Source of the DNA: Pseudomonas marginalis
GTDB taxonomy: Bacteria; Pseudomonadota; Gammaproteobacteria; Pseudomonadales; Pseudomonadaceae
Assembly (NCBI RefSeq): GCF_001645105.1
Contig: NZ_LKEG01000026.1
Span: forward strand, 62,649 to 126,648
DNA length: 64,000 nucleotides
Direction: 5' to 3'
In this document: positions 54,095-64,000 of the stretch, piece by piece
Layout of the letters: each line of letters starts with the position of its first letter
Position numbering within the stretch: the stretch's first letter is position 1
Notes under the pieces: generated by a model
The model's database searches: none
Seen by the model: the letters and a program-made list of their open reading frames with translations, nothing else
What the model was told of the DNA's origin: nothing
Made by a program: the position numbers and the translations under genes

Positions 54095-54778
54095 TTAGTG
54101 GCCCATCAACCAGTGCTGATGCGGACCGGGCAATGTCCATATGCCGAACAGCATCACCAGCAGCCCTCCGGCCATGCGCACGCTGCGTTTGCGCAATAGC
54201 GCCGTGACGCGCTCAGCCGCCAGGCCAGTCGCCAACAGCACCGGCCAGGTCCCCAGCCCGAACGCCAGCATCAACAGGCCGCTGTCCAGCGCATTGCCCT
54301 GGCTGGCCGCCCACAGCAACGTGCTGTAGACCAACCCGCACGGCAACCAACCCCACAACGCGCCCAGCAGCAATGCGCGCGGCAGGCTGGAGACCGGCAA
54401 CAAACGACCGGCCACGGGCTGGATATGCCGCCACAGGCCGCGCCCGAGGCTTTCGATGCGGGTGAGGCCGCTCCACCAGCCGGCCAGGTACAGGCCCATG
54501 CTGATCAACAACAGCCCGGCCAGTACGCGCATGAACATCGCCGCCGGGCTGTTCGCCACCGCCCAGCCGGCCAGGCCGATCAACACCCCGGCCGCGGCGT
54601 AGCTGAGCACTCGGCCCAGATTGTACGCCAGCAGCAGTTGAAACCTGCGGCCACGCTGTTCCTTGGGAATCGCCAGGGTCAGCGCGCCCATCAGCCCGCC
54701 GCACATGCCCAGGCAATGGCCGCCGCCGAGCAGGCCGAGGATCAGCGCGGAGACCAGCAGCGGCGCCAGCTCAAGCAT
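54095..54778 (-). CDS. TauE/SafE-like (DsbD_2 type) membrane protein of the cbb3 assembly cluster
   Basis: A 227-residue membrane protein with about six helices. The HCLGMCGGLMGAL motif near residue 20 is characteristic of the sulfite exporter/DsbD_2-type family found beside ccoS in many proteobacteria. A role in copper or thiol handling for cbb3 oxidase assembly is likely from position but unproven. Its start overlaps the ccoS stop by 8 bp. ATG 54778 (MLELAPLLVSALIL) begins at the first helix; the upstream extension lies in ccoS and is rejected. Confidence 0.87.
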   Translation of the reverse strand: MLELAPLLVSALILGLLGGGHCLGMCGGLMGALTLAIPKEQRGRRFQLLLAYNLGRVLSYAAAGVLIGLAGWAVANSPAAMFMRVLAGLLLISMGLYLAGWWSGLTRIESLGRGLWRHIQPVAGRLLPVSSLPRALLLGALWGWLPCGLVYSTLLWAASQGNALDSGLLMLAFGLGTWPVLLATGLAAERVTALLRKRSVRMAGGLLVMLFGIWTLPGPHQHWLMGH

Positions 54779-54989
54779 GGGGCGGGTCTTTGGGCTTGGA
54801 CGGGTGTTCGGCGTCGTTGGCTTCGTCGATGGCAGCCAGGTGGTTCGGGTCCTGGTCGTCGAACAACACGCTATGGGCCGGGCCGTCGAGGTCGTCGTAC
54901 TGCCCGCTGTCCACGGCCCAGAAGAAGATGTAGATGGCCACACCCACTAATAGCAGCGCCGCCGGAATCATCACGTATAAAGCTGGCAT
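54771..54989 (-). CDS. ccoS: cbb3 oxidase maturation protein CcoS
   Basis: A 72-residue protein with one N-terminal membrane helix (LYVMIPAALLLVGVAIYIFF) followed by an acidic tail with the FWAVDSGQYDDLDGPAHSVL segment conserved in CcoS. It is needed for cofactor insertion into cbb3 oxidase. ATG 54989 has GGAG six bases upstream; a GTG at 54995 is less likely. It overlaps the next gene and follows ccoI by 22 bp. Confidence 0.93.
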   Translation of the reverse strand: MPALYVMIPAALLLVGVAIYIFFWAVDSGQYDDLDGPAHSVLFDDQDPNHLAAIDEANDAEHPSKPKDPPHA

Positions 54990-55011
54990 CTGCACTCCAT
55001 GCTCGCGCGGT

Positions 55012-57456
55012 TCACACCGGCAGCGGGCGGGTTACTGAGGGGGCTCGGGCCGCCGGCGCGCTCGGCAGGCGAGTCAGGCGCAGGGCGTTGAGCACCACGG
55101 TCAATGAACTGAGGGACATGCCGATCGCGGCCCAGATGGGGGTGATCCAGCCCAGGGCGGCAAACGGCAGCATAAGGCCATTGTACAGCCCGGCCCATAG
55201 CAGGTTTTCAATGATCACCCGGCGGGTGCGCCGTGCCAGGGTAAAGGCGTGTACCAGCGCGTCCAGTCGATTGGACAGCAGCACGGCATCGGCGCTGGTC
55301 TTGGCCAGGTCCGTGGCCGTGCCCATGGCCACGCTGATGTCGGCGGCGGCGAGTACCGGCACATCGTTGACCCCATCGCCGAGCATCAGCACCTTGCGGC
55401 CTTCCTTGTGCAGGTGTTGCAGCACGCGCAGCTTGTCATCCGGGCGTAGGCCGCCGTGGGCTTCATCGATACCCAGCTCGGCGGCGACGCTGGCGACCAT
55501 CGGCGAACTGTCTCCGGACAGCAGCAGCGTGCGCCAACCGCGCGCCTTGCACGCGGCCAGCAACGCAGGGGCGTCGCTGCGCAGGCGGTCGTCGAGCACA
55601 AACCAGGCCAGGGCGCCTTCGCGGTCGCCCAGCAGCAGCCATTGGCCGGATAGCTCCGGCGCAGCGGGAATCGCGCAGCCACTGAGTTCGCAGACAAAGC
55701 TCGGTTGACCAATGCGCAGTAGGCGCTCGCCCACGCGGCCTTCAAGGCCCAGTCCTGGTGAACTGAGCACCTCGTCGGCAGCCAGCGGTGCACGCCCAAA
55801 GGCACGCGCAATCGGGTGTTCGGAGCGGTTTTCGAGGGCGGCGGCGAGGCTCAGGCACAGGTCGGTGCTCAAGCTGCCCAAGGGCCGGATCGCTCTCAAT
55901 GCCAGGCGCCCTTCGGTGAGGGTGCCGGTCTTGTCGAAAATCACCGTATCGATCTGGTTCAGCCCTTCCAGCACATGGCCACGGGTCAGCAGCAGCCCCA
56001 GTTTGTGCAAGGTGCCGGTGGCGGCGGTGAGGGCAGTGGGCGTGGCCAGGGACAATGCACAGGGGCAGGTCGCTACCAGCATCGCCAGCACAATCCAGAA
56101 CGCCCGTGACGCGTCCAGCTCCCACCACAGCAGACCGATCAGCGCGGCCGCGATCAGCGAGCACAACAGGAACCACTGCGCGGCGCGGTCGGCGATCTGC
56201 GCCAGGCGCGGTTTCTCGGCCTGGGCCCGTTCCAGCAGGCGCACGATGGCGGACAGGCGCGTGTCATGACCCAGGGCGCGGACTTCGACGGTCAAGGCAC
56301 CTTCGACGTTAAGGGTGCCCGCCGTGACCGCATCCCCGGTTTGGCGCGGTTGCGGCAGGTACTCCCCGGTGAGCAGGGATTCATCAATGCTCGATTGGCC
56401 GTCGAGGATCACACCGTCCGCCGGCAGCACCGCGCCAGGATGCACTAGTACACGGTCGCCCAGCGCCAGTTCGGGGAGCAGGATGCGTTCACTCTGGCCA
56501 TCGGCCTTGAGTCGCAGGCAGGAGGCGGGCAGCAGGTTGACCAACTGCGCGGTGGCTGCGGCCGTACGCTCCCTGGCGCGGCGCTCAAGGTAGCGACCGG
56601 CCAGCAGGAACAGCGCAAACATGCCCACCGCATCGAAGTACAACTCACCCACACCGGTGATCGCGGTCCAGATCCCCGCCAGGTACGCACCGCCGATGGC
56701 CAATGACACCGAGACATCCATGGTCAGGTGGCGCGTGCGCAGGTCGCGCATCGCACCCTTGAAAAACGGTGCGCAGCTGTAGAACACGATGGGCGTGGTG
56801 AGAAACATCGCCACCCAGCGCAGGATCACATGCAGCTCCGGGCTCAGGTCGATATTGAATTCCGGCCAGGTGGCCATGGTTGCCATCATCGCCTGGAACC
56901 ACAACAGCCCGGCCACACCCAGTTGGCGCAGGGCCAGGCGGTTTTCTCCGGCCAGTTGCTCGGCGGCGCGGTCGGCTTGATAAGGGTGGGCGGCGTAGCC
57001 GATATGGCGCAGCTCACTGAGCAGCTGGCTCAGCGGCAGTTGCCCATCCGCCCAGCGCACCTGCAAGCGGTGGTTGGACAGGTTCAGCCGCGCCTCGGCC
57101 ACGGCGGGCAGGCTGCGCAGGTGTTTTTCGATCAGCCAGCCGCAGGCGGCGCAGCTGATGCCTTCCATCAGCAGGGTGGCTTCGGCGAGGTCGCCTTCGT
57201 GGCGCACAAAGGGTTTTTGCACGTCGGCGCGGTCATACAGCGCCAGCTCGTCCAGCAACTGCACCGGCAGCGTTTCGGGGTTGGCCGAGGCTTCACTGCG
57301 GTGCTGGTAATAGCTTTCCAGGCCCCCGGCCACAATCGCTTCGGCCACGGCCTGGCAGCCGGGGCAGCACAGCTCGCGGCGCGCACCGAGTATCACGCTG
57401 GTAAACCGGCTGCCGGAGGGGACGGGGAGGGCGCAGTGGTAGCAGGGGGTGGTCAT
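55012..57456 (-). CDS. ccoI: Copper-translocating P-type ATPase CcoI
   Basis: An 814-residue P1B ATPase supplying copper for cbb3 oxidase. A cysteine-rich N-terminus (CYHCALPVPSG, LCCPGCQAVAEAI) precedes a heavy-metal domain (ISCAACGWLIEKHL near residue 96). The translocation helix has CPC in ATCPCALSLATPTAL near 460. The phosphorylation site is FDKTGTLTEG near 505 and the hinge is LGDGVNDVPVLAAADISVAM near 690. The CcoI-type N-terminus separates it from general copper exporters. It is part of ccoG-ccoH-ccoI-ccoS. Confidence 0.95.
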   Translation of the reverse strand: MTTPCYHCALPVPSGSRFTSVILGARRELCCPGCQAVAEAIVAGGLESYYQHRSEASANPETLPVQLLDELALYDRADVQKPFVRHEGDLAEATLLMEGISCAACGWLIEKHLRSLPAVAEARLNLSNHRLQVRWADGQLPLSQLLSELRHIGYAAHPYQADRAAEQLAGENRLALRQLGVAGLLWFQAMMATMATWPEFNIDLSPELHVILRWVAMFLTTPIVFYSCAPFFKGAMRDLRTRHLTMDVSVSLAIGGAYLAGIWTAITGVGELYFDAVGMFALFLLAGRYLERRARERTAAATAQLVNLLPASCLRLKADGQSERILLPELALGDRVLVHPGAVLPADGVILDGQSSIDESLLTGEYLPQPRQTGDAVTAGTLNVEGALTVEVRALGHDTRLSAIVRLLERAQAEKPRLAQIADRAAQWFLLCSLIAAALIGLLWWELDASRAFWIVLAMLVATCPCALSLATPTALTAATGTLHKLGLLLTRGHVLEGLNQIDTVIFDKTGTLTEGRLALRAIRPLGSLSTDLCLSLAAALENRSEHPIARAFGRAPLAADEVLSSPGLGLEGRVGERLLRIGQPSFVCELSGCAIPAAPELSGQWLLLGDREGALAWFVLDDRLRSDAPALLAACKARGWRTLLLSGDSSPMVASVAAELGIDEAHGGLRPDDKLRVLQHLHKEGRKVLMLGDGVNDVPVLAAADISVAMGTATDLAKTSADAVLLSNRLDALVHAFTLARRTRRVIIENLLWAGLYNGLMLPFAALGWITPIWAAIGMSLSSLTVVLNALRLTRLPSAPAARAPSVTRPLPV

Positions 57457-57486
57457 GATCTGGAATCTATAGGGGCTGGGAGGGCC

Positions 57487-57550
57487 TCATCGTGGGCAAG
57501 CCCACTCCCACAGGGGACCGCGATCCAGGGGGAGCGGGCTTGCCCGCGAT
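57487..57550. repeat. REP-like pair between ccoI and ccoH
   Basis: CATCGTGGGCAAGCCCACTC and GAGCGGGCTTGCCCGCGATG form an inverted pair inside the ccoGHIS cluster, a third sequence variant of the REP theme. Confidence 0.75.
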
Positions 57551-57567
57551 GCACGAAGCGCAGGTGT

Positions 57568-58107
57568 TTATTTTTTCAGGTCTTCGGCACCCTGCAACGG
57601 TTCATCACCCAGCAGCAAGTCTTTGTCGTGGCTGACCTGTTCTTCCTCGAACATGCGCCAGGTGCGATCGCCTTCCACACCGAGCAACTCGACGAAGCGC
57701 CGGCCTTCGACCTTATCGGTGACTTGGCCGATGTAGCGGCCGGGTTCGCTGTCGCTGCGGGCCAGGTTGATCTTGCGATCCTTCTCTGGCTGGGTCGGGG
57801 AAATCAGGTTCAATTCCAGGGTGGTCGGGTTGCTGTTGCCGGTGAGGTTCACCTCGACTTCACCGGTCAGCTCATCCAGGTGCACCTTGGCGCGCAGTTG
57901 CAGGGTCTGGGCCAGCAGCTCGCGGTCCAGGGAACGGTTGATGCCTTTGCCGGCCTCGTAGTAGTTGTCGTTGACCAGGTTGTCCGGGTTATTCACCGCG
58001 ATGGTCACCATGGACAAGGTCAAGGTCACCGAGCAGGCCAGGATCCCAATGATGATCCAGGGCCAGAGGTGCTTGTACCAAGGGCTTGCGGCAGTTGCTA
58101 CGGACAT
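57568..58107 (-). CDS. ccoH: cbb3 oxidase assembly protein CcoH (FixH)
   Basis: A 179-residue protein with one N-terminal membrane helix (IIIGILACSVTLTLSMVTIA) and a periplasmic FixH domain (DNYYEAGKGINRSLDRELLA near residue 47). It supports cbb3 maturation together with CcoI. It lies 21 bp after ccoG. Confidence 0.93.
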   Translation of the reverse strand: MSVATAASPWYKHLWPWIIIGILACSVTLTLSMVTIAVNNPDNLVNDNYYEAGKGINRSLDRELLAQTLQLRAKVHLDELTGEVEVNLTGNSNPTTLELNLISPTQPEKDRKINLARSDSEPGRYIGQVTDKVEGRRFVELLGVEGDRTWRMFEEEQVSHDKDLLLGDEPLQGAEDLKK

Positions 58108-58128
58108 TGTTCGGTTCTCTGTTAGCGA

Positions 58129-59556
58129 TTAGCGGACTTGGGGGCCGATGAATCGGCTCTTGGCTTCAATGTGGACACTGGCGTCATCGGCATCGGTGAG
58201 GATGAATGTCACCTCGTTGGTGCTCGACGGCAACTGTTCCGGCGCACTCGACAGCTCCACCGGCATGCTGACGATATCGCCGGCAGCCACCTTGATTTCA
58301 CGACGGCCTTGCAGCTTGAGGTCCGGCAAGCCCGCGGCATCGAGCACGTAGGTGTGGTCGCGCTGGTCCTTGTTCATGATCTTCAGGCTGTAGACGTTTT
58401 CGATACGGCCTTCGGCGTTCTCGCGGTACAGCACACGGTCCTTGCTTACGTCGAAACCCACCAGCGAGCGCATGAAGAATGCCGCCGCCAGCAGGCCCAT
58501 CATCGCCAGCAATACCAGGGCGTAACCGATCAGGCGCGGGCGCAGCTTGTGGGTTTTCTGCCCCGACAGGTTGTGCTCGGTGGTGTAGCTGATCAGGCCG
58601 CGCGGGTAGTCCATTTTGTCCATGATGTTGTCGCAGGCGTCGATACAGGCGGCGCAGCCGATGCACTCGATCTGCAGGCCGTCGCGGATGTCGATACCGG
58701 TCGGGCACACCTGCACGCACATCGTGCAATCGATGCAATCCCCCAGGCCCTGAGCCTTGTAGTCGATGCCTTTTTTGCGCGGGCCACGCACCTCGCCACG
58801 GCGTGGGTCGTAGGAAACGATCAGGGTGTCCTTGTCGAACATCACACTCTGGAAGCGCGCGTACGGACACATGTAGATGCACACTTGTTCGCGCAGCCAA
58901 CCGGCGTTGCCATAGGTGGCGAGGGTGAAGAAGCCGACCCAGAAATACGACCAGCCATCGGCCTGGCCGGTGAAGAACTCGAACACCAGTTCGCGGATGG
59001 GGGAGAAGTAGCCGACGAAGGTCATACCGGTGACAAAACCGATCAGCAGCCACAGGGTGTGCTTGCTGAATTTGCGCAGGAATTTGTTGGCGCCCATCGG
59101 CGCTTTATCCAGCTTGATGCGCTGGTTGCGGTCGCCTTCGGTGACCTTTTCGCACCACATGAAGATCCATGTCCATACGCTTTGCGGGCAGGTATAACCG
59201 CACCACACGCGACCGGCGTACACGGTGATAAAGAACAGGCCAAACGCCGCAACAATCAAAATACCTGAGAGCAGGATGAAGTCCTGGGGCCAGAAGGTCG
59301 CGCCAAAAATAAAGAACTTACGTTCGGGCAGATTCCACCACACGGCCTGGTGGCCACCCCAGTTCAGCCACACGGTGCCGAAGTAGAGCAGGAACAGGCC
59401 GGCACCGCCGAGCATGCGCAAATTACGGAACAGGCCGGTGAAGGCGCGGGTGTAGATTTTCTCTCGCGAGGCGTAGAGGTCGACGGTTTTACTGTCGGAA
59501 CCGTTTGTGTGTTTGGCAGGCGGGGTAACGTCATGTACCGGTATCTGGTTGCTCAT
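58129..59556 (-). CDS. ccoG: cbb3 oxidase accessory protein CcoG (RdxA)
   Basis: A 475-residue membrane protein with about five helices and two [4Fe-4S] ferredoxin motifs (CIDCTMCVQVCPTGID near residue 263 and CIGCAACIDACDNIMDKM near 287). A further cysteine motif is VWCGYTCPQSVWTW near 118, and an immunoglobulin-like C-terminal domain follows. CcoG is thought to reduce Cu(II) for delivery to the oxidase. It begins the ccoGHIS group. ATG 59556 is used; 59559 is equivalent and the ORF to 59604 lacks support. An Anr-like box lies 154 bp upstream. Confidence 0.95.
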   Translation of the reverse strand: MSNQIPVHDVTPPAKHTNGSDSKTVDLYASREKIYTRAFTGLFRNLRMLGGAGLFLLYFGTVWLNWGGHQAVWWNLPERKFFIFGATFWPQDFILLSGILIVAAFGLFFITVYAGRVWCGYTCPQSVWTWIFMWCEKVTEGDRNQRIKLDKAPMGANKFLRKFSKHTLWLLIGFVTGMTFVGYFSPIRELVFEFFTGQADGWSYFWVGFFTLATYGNAGWLREQVCIYMCPYARFQSVMFDKDTLIVSYDPRRGEVRGPRKKGIDYKAQGLGDCIDCTMCVQVCPTGIDIRDGLQIECIGCAACIDACDNIMDKMDYPRGLISYTTEHNLSGQKTHKLRPRLIGYALVLLAMMGLLAAAFFMRSLVGFDVSKDRVLYRENAEGRIENVYSLKIMNKDQRDHTYVLDAAGLPDLKLQGRREIKVAAGDIVSMPVELSSAPEQLPSSTNEVTFILTDADDASVHIEAKSRFIGPQVR

Positions 59557-59709
59557 CATTGCATCCCACGGCGGTGGAGATTTGCCTCGGCCAGTACGTG
59601 CCAACCGGGGTCAAATGAAGGGTGTTGCAGTGGCTTAATGATACGCCCCCGATAGTACGTCAAGGGTGCGACCTTTGGTCGCGTTGGGTGAAATCAATTG
59701 ATGGTGTAC

Positions 59710-59723
59710 GTGATCTGGATCAA
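59710..59723. promoter_or_regulatory. Anr-like box upstream of ccoG
   Basis: On the minus strand TTGATCCAGATCAC matches TTGAT-N4-ATCAA except for the last base. Confidence 0.7.
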
Positions 59724-59763
59724 TTGACTTGGGAAGTATGGACGGTTTTTGCAGCCAAGCCGG

Positions 59764-60174
59764 TTATTCGTCCCATGGATTAATCAGTGAAACGCCACTG
59801 GATTTGAAGTCACTGACGTTGCGCGTCACAACGGTGAGGCCATGAACCAAGGCGGTAGCGGCGATCAGCGCATCACCTTCATTGGCCCGATCTGGAACAT
59901 GCAAATGTGCGCAACGCAGTGCGACCGCAGCGTCAACAGGCAGGATTCGGGTATCGAAAGCGGGCATCACATGGCGTTTGAGCCAGGTACGCAATACCTT
60001 CCCCTGCGCCGGGTCTCGCCGCTCTATGCGCAGGACTCCGGTCTCCAGTTCTTTAAGCGTTATCGCAGAGATAAACATGCGTGGAGCGATGACACTCTTT
60101 GCCCATGCGACCACCTTTGCGTCGGCGTGGGGTTTGCGAAGTTCAGAAATAACATTAGTGTCGAGTAGATACAT
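59764..60174 (-). CDS. PIN-domain toxin of a type II toxin-antitoxin pair (VapC/FitB-like)
   Basis: A 136-residue PIN-domain ribonuclease. Acidic active-site residues are visible: Asp in LLDTNVISEL near residue 5, Glu in ITLKELETG near 43, and Asp in EGDALIAATALVHGL near 101, with VTRNVSDFKSSGV near 117. ATG 60174 overlaps the antitoxin stop as TGATG, so translation is coupled. The pair lies between ccoP and ccoG and splits the usual cco arrangement. Confidence 0.92.
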   Translation of the reverse strand: MYLLDTNVISELRKPHADAKVVAWAKSVIAPRMFISAITLKELETGVLRIERRDPAQGKVLRTWLKRHVMPAFDTRILPVDAAVALRCAHLHVPDRANEGDALIAATALVHGLTVVTRNVSDFKSSGVSLINPWDE

Positions 60175-60428
60175 CAAGAGAGGTCCACAGGTCGATGAGT
60201 GATCACGGCGCGTTCGGTTTCGAAGTCGATATCGGCCGCTTCTGGCATCACTAGCAGATCAACGATGTCGGCATTGAGCCCTGTCAGTTTCTGGTAGTCC
60301 TCAATGCTTAGCAGTACATGGGCCGGCTTGCCGCGATCGGTGATAAAAACCGGCCCTTGGCGGGCTGCTTTTTTGGCACCACTTGTGTCTTGGTTGAATT
60401 CGCGGCTGGAAATGGTGGTGATGGTCAT
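60174..60428 (-). CDS. Phd/YefM-type antitoxin
   Basis: An 84-residue antitoxin. The N-terminal Phd/YefM fold (TTISSREFNQDTSGAKKAAR, GPVFITDRGKPAHVLLSIED) should bind operator DNA. The acidic C-terminal part (ADIDFETERAV) would block the PIN toxin. It is the first gene of the operon; start ATG 60428 follows GGGGGCTCCC. Autoregulation is expected from the family, though no operator was identified. Confidence 0.9.
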   Translation of the reverse strand: MTITTISSREFNQDTSGAKKAARQGPVFITDRGKPAHVLLSIEDYQKLTGLNADIVDLLVMPEAADIDFETERAVITHRPVDLS

Positions 60429-60552
60429 GGGGGAGCCCCCTTTATATGGCTGGATGTAGTTACGTTACTACTTGGTTGTTGCAGGTCGCAAGTGTGAGGC
60501 TACGAGTGGTAGCGGGTACCTGCTTACAGAGTCTTCGAAAGCCAGAATGAAC

Positions 60553-60585
60553 AAAGCCCCGCCAGCTTTCGCTGCGCGGGGCTTT
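60553..60585 (-). terminator. Terminator after ccoP
   Basis: AAAGCCCCGC pairs with GCGGGGCTTT across AGCGAAAGCTG. It lies 15 bp past the ccoP stop and ends the ccoNOQP operon. Confidence 0.82.
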
Positions 60586-60599
60586 GATGTTTCGAGGTC

Positions 60600-61577
60600 T
60601 TACTGCTCTTCAGCCTTCTTATCCCCATGGGACAAGCTGTAAACATAGGCTGCCAGCAAGTGCACCTTGTCGTTCCCCTGCAGTTGCTCCTGCGCAGGCA
60701 TCTGGCCCTGGCGGCCCCAACGGATGGTCTGTTGCAGTTGGGCGAAGCTCGAACCGTAGATGAATGCACCCGGGTGGGTCAGGTCGGGTGCGCCCATGGC
60801 GGGCGTGCCTTTACCGGCCGGGCCGTGGCAGGCCACGCAGTTGGCGGCGAAGAGTTTTTCGCCGTTGGCCACGTCGGCTTTCACCCCTTCCGGCAGTTTG
60901 CGCCCGTCGAGGTTGGTGACGACGAACGCGGCCACATCGCTGACGCCTTGTTCCTTGAGGATATCCAGCCAGGCGGGCATCACCGCATGGCGGCCCTTCA
61001 TGATGGTTTCCTTGATGGTGGCCGGGTCGCCGCCCCAACGCCAGTCGGCATCGGTCAGGTTGGGAAAGCCGTAGGCGCCCTTGGCGTCGGAACCGTGGCA
61101 CACCGAGCAGTTGGAGGCGAACAGGCGGCCACCCATCTTCAAGGCTTGCGGGTCCTTGGCGACTTCTTCAATGGGCATCGAGGCGAATTTGGCGAAGATC
61201 GGGCCGAACTTAGCGTCCGACCTGGCCATTTCCTTTTCCCATTCGTGCACGCCGGTCCAGCCGGTCTGGCCGTTGGCGAAGGGGGTTTGCTTGTCGTTGT
61301 CGAGGTAGTTGTAGCCCGGCAACAGGCCCTTCCAGTTGCCCAGGCCGGGGTACAGCGCCAGGTAGCCGAGGGCGAAGATGATGGTGCCGACGAACAGCAT
61401 GAACCACCATTTGGGCAGCGGGTTGTCGTACTCCTCGATGCCGTCGAACGAGTGGCCGACGGTCTCGTCGGTTTGCTCGGCGCGCTGGCCCTTGCGGGTC
61501 GACAGCAGCAGCCAGGTCAGGGCGAAGATGGTACCCAGGCTGAGGACTGTGACGTACAGACTCCAGAACGTAGTCAT
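60600..61577 (-). CDS. ccoP: cbb3 oxidase dihaem subunit CcoP
   Basis: A 325-residue subunit with N-terminal membrane helices ([18 protein letters not shown] and [18 protein letters not shown]) and two c-type haem domains, shown by CSVCH near residue 158 and CVACH near 247. It carries electrons from CcoO or soluble cytochromes. Its start overlaps the ccoQ stop by 4 bp. Confidence 0.96.
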   Translation of the reverse strand: MTTFWSLYVTVLSLGTIFALTWLLLSTRKGQRAEQTDETVGHSFDGIEEYDNPLPKWWFMLFVGTIIFALGYLALYPGLGNWKGLLPGYNYLDNDKQTPFANGQTGWTGVHEWEKEMARSDAKFGPIFAKFASMPIEEVAKDPQALKMGGRLFASNCSVCHGSDAKGAYGFPNLTDADWRWGGDPATIKETIMKGRHAVMPAWLDILKEQGVSDVAAFVVTNLDGRKLPEGVKADVANGEKLFAANCVACHGPAGKGTPAMGAPDLTHPGAFIYGSSFAQLQQTIRWGRQGQMPAQEQLQGNDKVHLLAAYVYSLSHGDKKAEEQ

Positions 61578-61759
61578 TCTTTGTTACTCCTAGAAGCTTG
61601 CTCGACGTGCTTGATGGCTTCGGGATCATCCGCAAAAGGCAGCAAGGTCGCGTCTTCAAACTCCGACTTGCGCTTGGGGCTGAACACCCACAACGCCAGG
61701 CCGATAAAGGCCACCATCACCACAACGGTGCCCAAGCCACGAATCATCCCGATATCCAT
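61574..61759 (-). CDS. ccoQ: cbb3 oxidase small subunit CcoQ
   Basis: A 61-residue protein with one membrane helix ([20 protein letters not shown]) followed by [20 protein letters not shown], the CcoQ/FixQ signature. It stabilises the oxidase complex. Confidence 0.95.
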   Translation of the reverse strand: MDIGMIRGLGTVVVMVAFIGLALWVFSPKRKSEFEDATLLPFADDPEAIKHVEQASRSNKE

Positions 61760-61765
61760 GAAGAA

Positions 61766-62373
61766 TCACCGTTTGCTTTTGATGATGGTGCCAAGGCCTT
61801 GCAGGTAGGCCACCAATGCGTCCATTTCGGTCTTGCCCTTCACGGCTGCGGCTGCACCGGCGATGTCTTCGTCGGTGTAGGGCACGCCCAGGGTGCGCAA
61901 GACTTCCATCTTCTTCGCGGTGTCCTTGCCGTCGAGCTTGTTTTCCACGAGGAACGGGTACGCCGGCATTTTCGACTCAGGCACCACGTTGCGCGGGTTG
62001 TACAGGTGCGCACGCTGCCAGTCATCGGAGTAACGCCCGCCCACACGGGCCAGGTCCGGGCCGGTGCGCTTGGAACCCCACAGGAACGGGTGGTCCCACA
62101 CGCTTTCACCGGCGACCGAGTAGTGGCCGTAGCGTTCGGTTTCGGCACGGAACGGGCGGATCATCTGCGAGTGGCAGCCGACACAACCGTTGGCGATGTA
62201 GACGTCGCGGCCTTCCAGTTCAAGCGCGGTGCGCGGCTTCATGCCTTCGACCGGTTTGTTGGTGACGTCCTGGAAAAACAGCGGAACGATCTGGGTCAAG
62301 CCGCCGATACTCACGGCGATGACCATGAAGAAGGCCAGCAGGCCGATATTCTTCTCGACTACTTCATGCTTCA

Positions 62374-62374
<1 letters not shown>
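61766..62374 (-). CDS. ccoO: cbb3 oxidase monohaem subunit CcoO
   Basis: A 202-residue FixO subunit with an N-terminal membrane anchor ([20 protein letters not shown]), the haem motif GCVGCHSQM near residue 60, and [20 protein letters not shown] near 90. Its ATG overlaps the ccoN stop as TGATG. Confidence 0.96.
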
Positions 62375-63816
<1,442 letters not shown>

Positions 63817-63900
63817 TCTAAGGTTCCACGGTTTAGGTTTTTTTATAGGTAAAATCGGCCGCAAGTATGGAGAAAGCGAGGGGCCATTGCAACGCAATGG

Positions 63901-63914
63901 CTGACCTGTATCAA
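63901..63914. promoter_or_regulatory. Anr-like box upstream of ccoN
   Basis: On the minus strand TTGATACAGGTCAG matches the Anr consensus with two changes in the second half-site. The rest of 63817-64000 holds no recognised gene. Confidence 0.6.
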
Positions 63915-64000
63915 TGCGTTCCACGCCAGATTCTGCGCCCTTTCCATGTTTCGTGTAAGGATAAAATCCGAAATAGAAAGCTGATCAAGTGGACAGGATA

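Noticed and set aside
60524..60769. Short open frame across the ccoP end
   Set aside because: It lies out of frame in ccoP and through the terminator, with no family resemblance.

Overview
This 64 kb window reads as a chromosomal segment of a Pseudomonas of the fluorescens group. The evidence is the gene order (sigX-oprF; cobA/nasA/nasT/nasS; pyrD-rmf-rlmL; smc-zipA-ligA-ffs; dnaX-ybaB-recR; apt/anr/hemN/cco), high GC, and two families of REP/REPIN palindromes between genes. No tRNA, rRNA, IS element, prophage or CRISPR array was seen.

Layout. 1-1.4 kb: 3' end of sigX, then the porin gene oprF. 1.4-7.3 kb: an assimilatory nitrate locus on the minus strand with cobA, a phosphatase-kinase fusion, nasA, nasT and nasS. 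The reductase genes nirB, nirD and nasC, which sit between the kinase and cobA in P. aeruginosa, are absent here. Both nasA and nasS have a sigma-54 promoter and a leader with two hexaloop hairpins followed by a terminator, as expected for NasT (ANTAR) antitermination. 7.4-9.9 kb: a three-gene islet resembling Salmonella SPI-1 invG-hilA-iagB with no other type III secretion gene. 10-16.7 kb: pyrD, rmf with its structured leader, rlmKL, and a CHASE-PAS-GGDEF protein. 16.9-28.4 kb: dacB, yggL, a BenE-type transporter, and purine catabolism (guaD, xdhC, xdhB, xdhA) bracketed by two GntR regulators.

28.4-37.1 kb: smc, zipA, ligA, a zinc metallopeptidase and the SRP RNA gene ffs. 37.2-44.7 kb is an accessory block between ffs and dnaX. 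It holds an unrecognised small protein with an SF1-helicase-like ATPase, a peptidoglycan-binding muramidase with an exported SH3-like partner (toxin/immunity-like), a LysR/DMT-transporter pair, a VOC protein and a solute-binding protein. 44.8-51.1 kb: dnaX, ybaB, a CurA-like oxidoreductase, recR, an acyl-CoA dehydrogenase and apt.

51.2-64 kb is a microaerobic respiration region: anr, a conserved unknown gene, hemN, a TauE/SafE-like protein, ccoS, ccoI, ccoH, ccoG, a PIN-domain toxin-antitoxin pair, and ccoP, ccoQ, ccoO, ccoN. Anr-type boxes lie upstream of hemN, ccoG and ccoN, so Anr likely coordinates the high-affinity cbb3 oxidase, its assembly factors and anaerobic haem synthesis.

All calls come from reading the sequence and recalling protein families. 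No database search or folding program was run.
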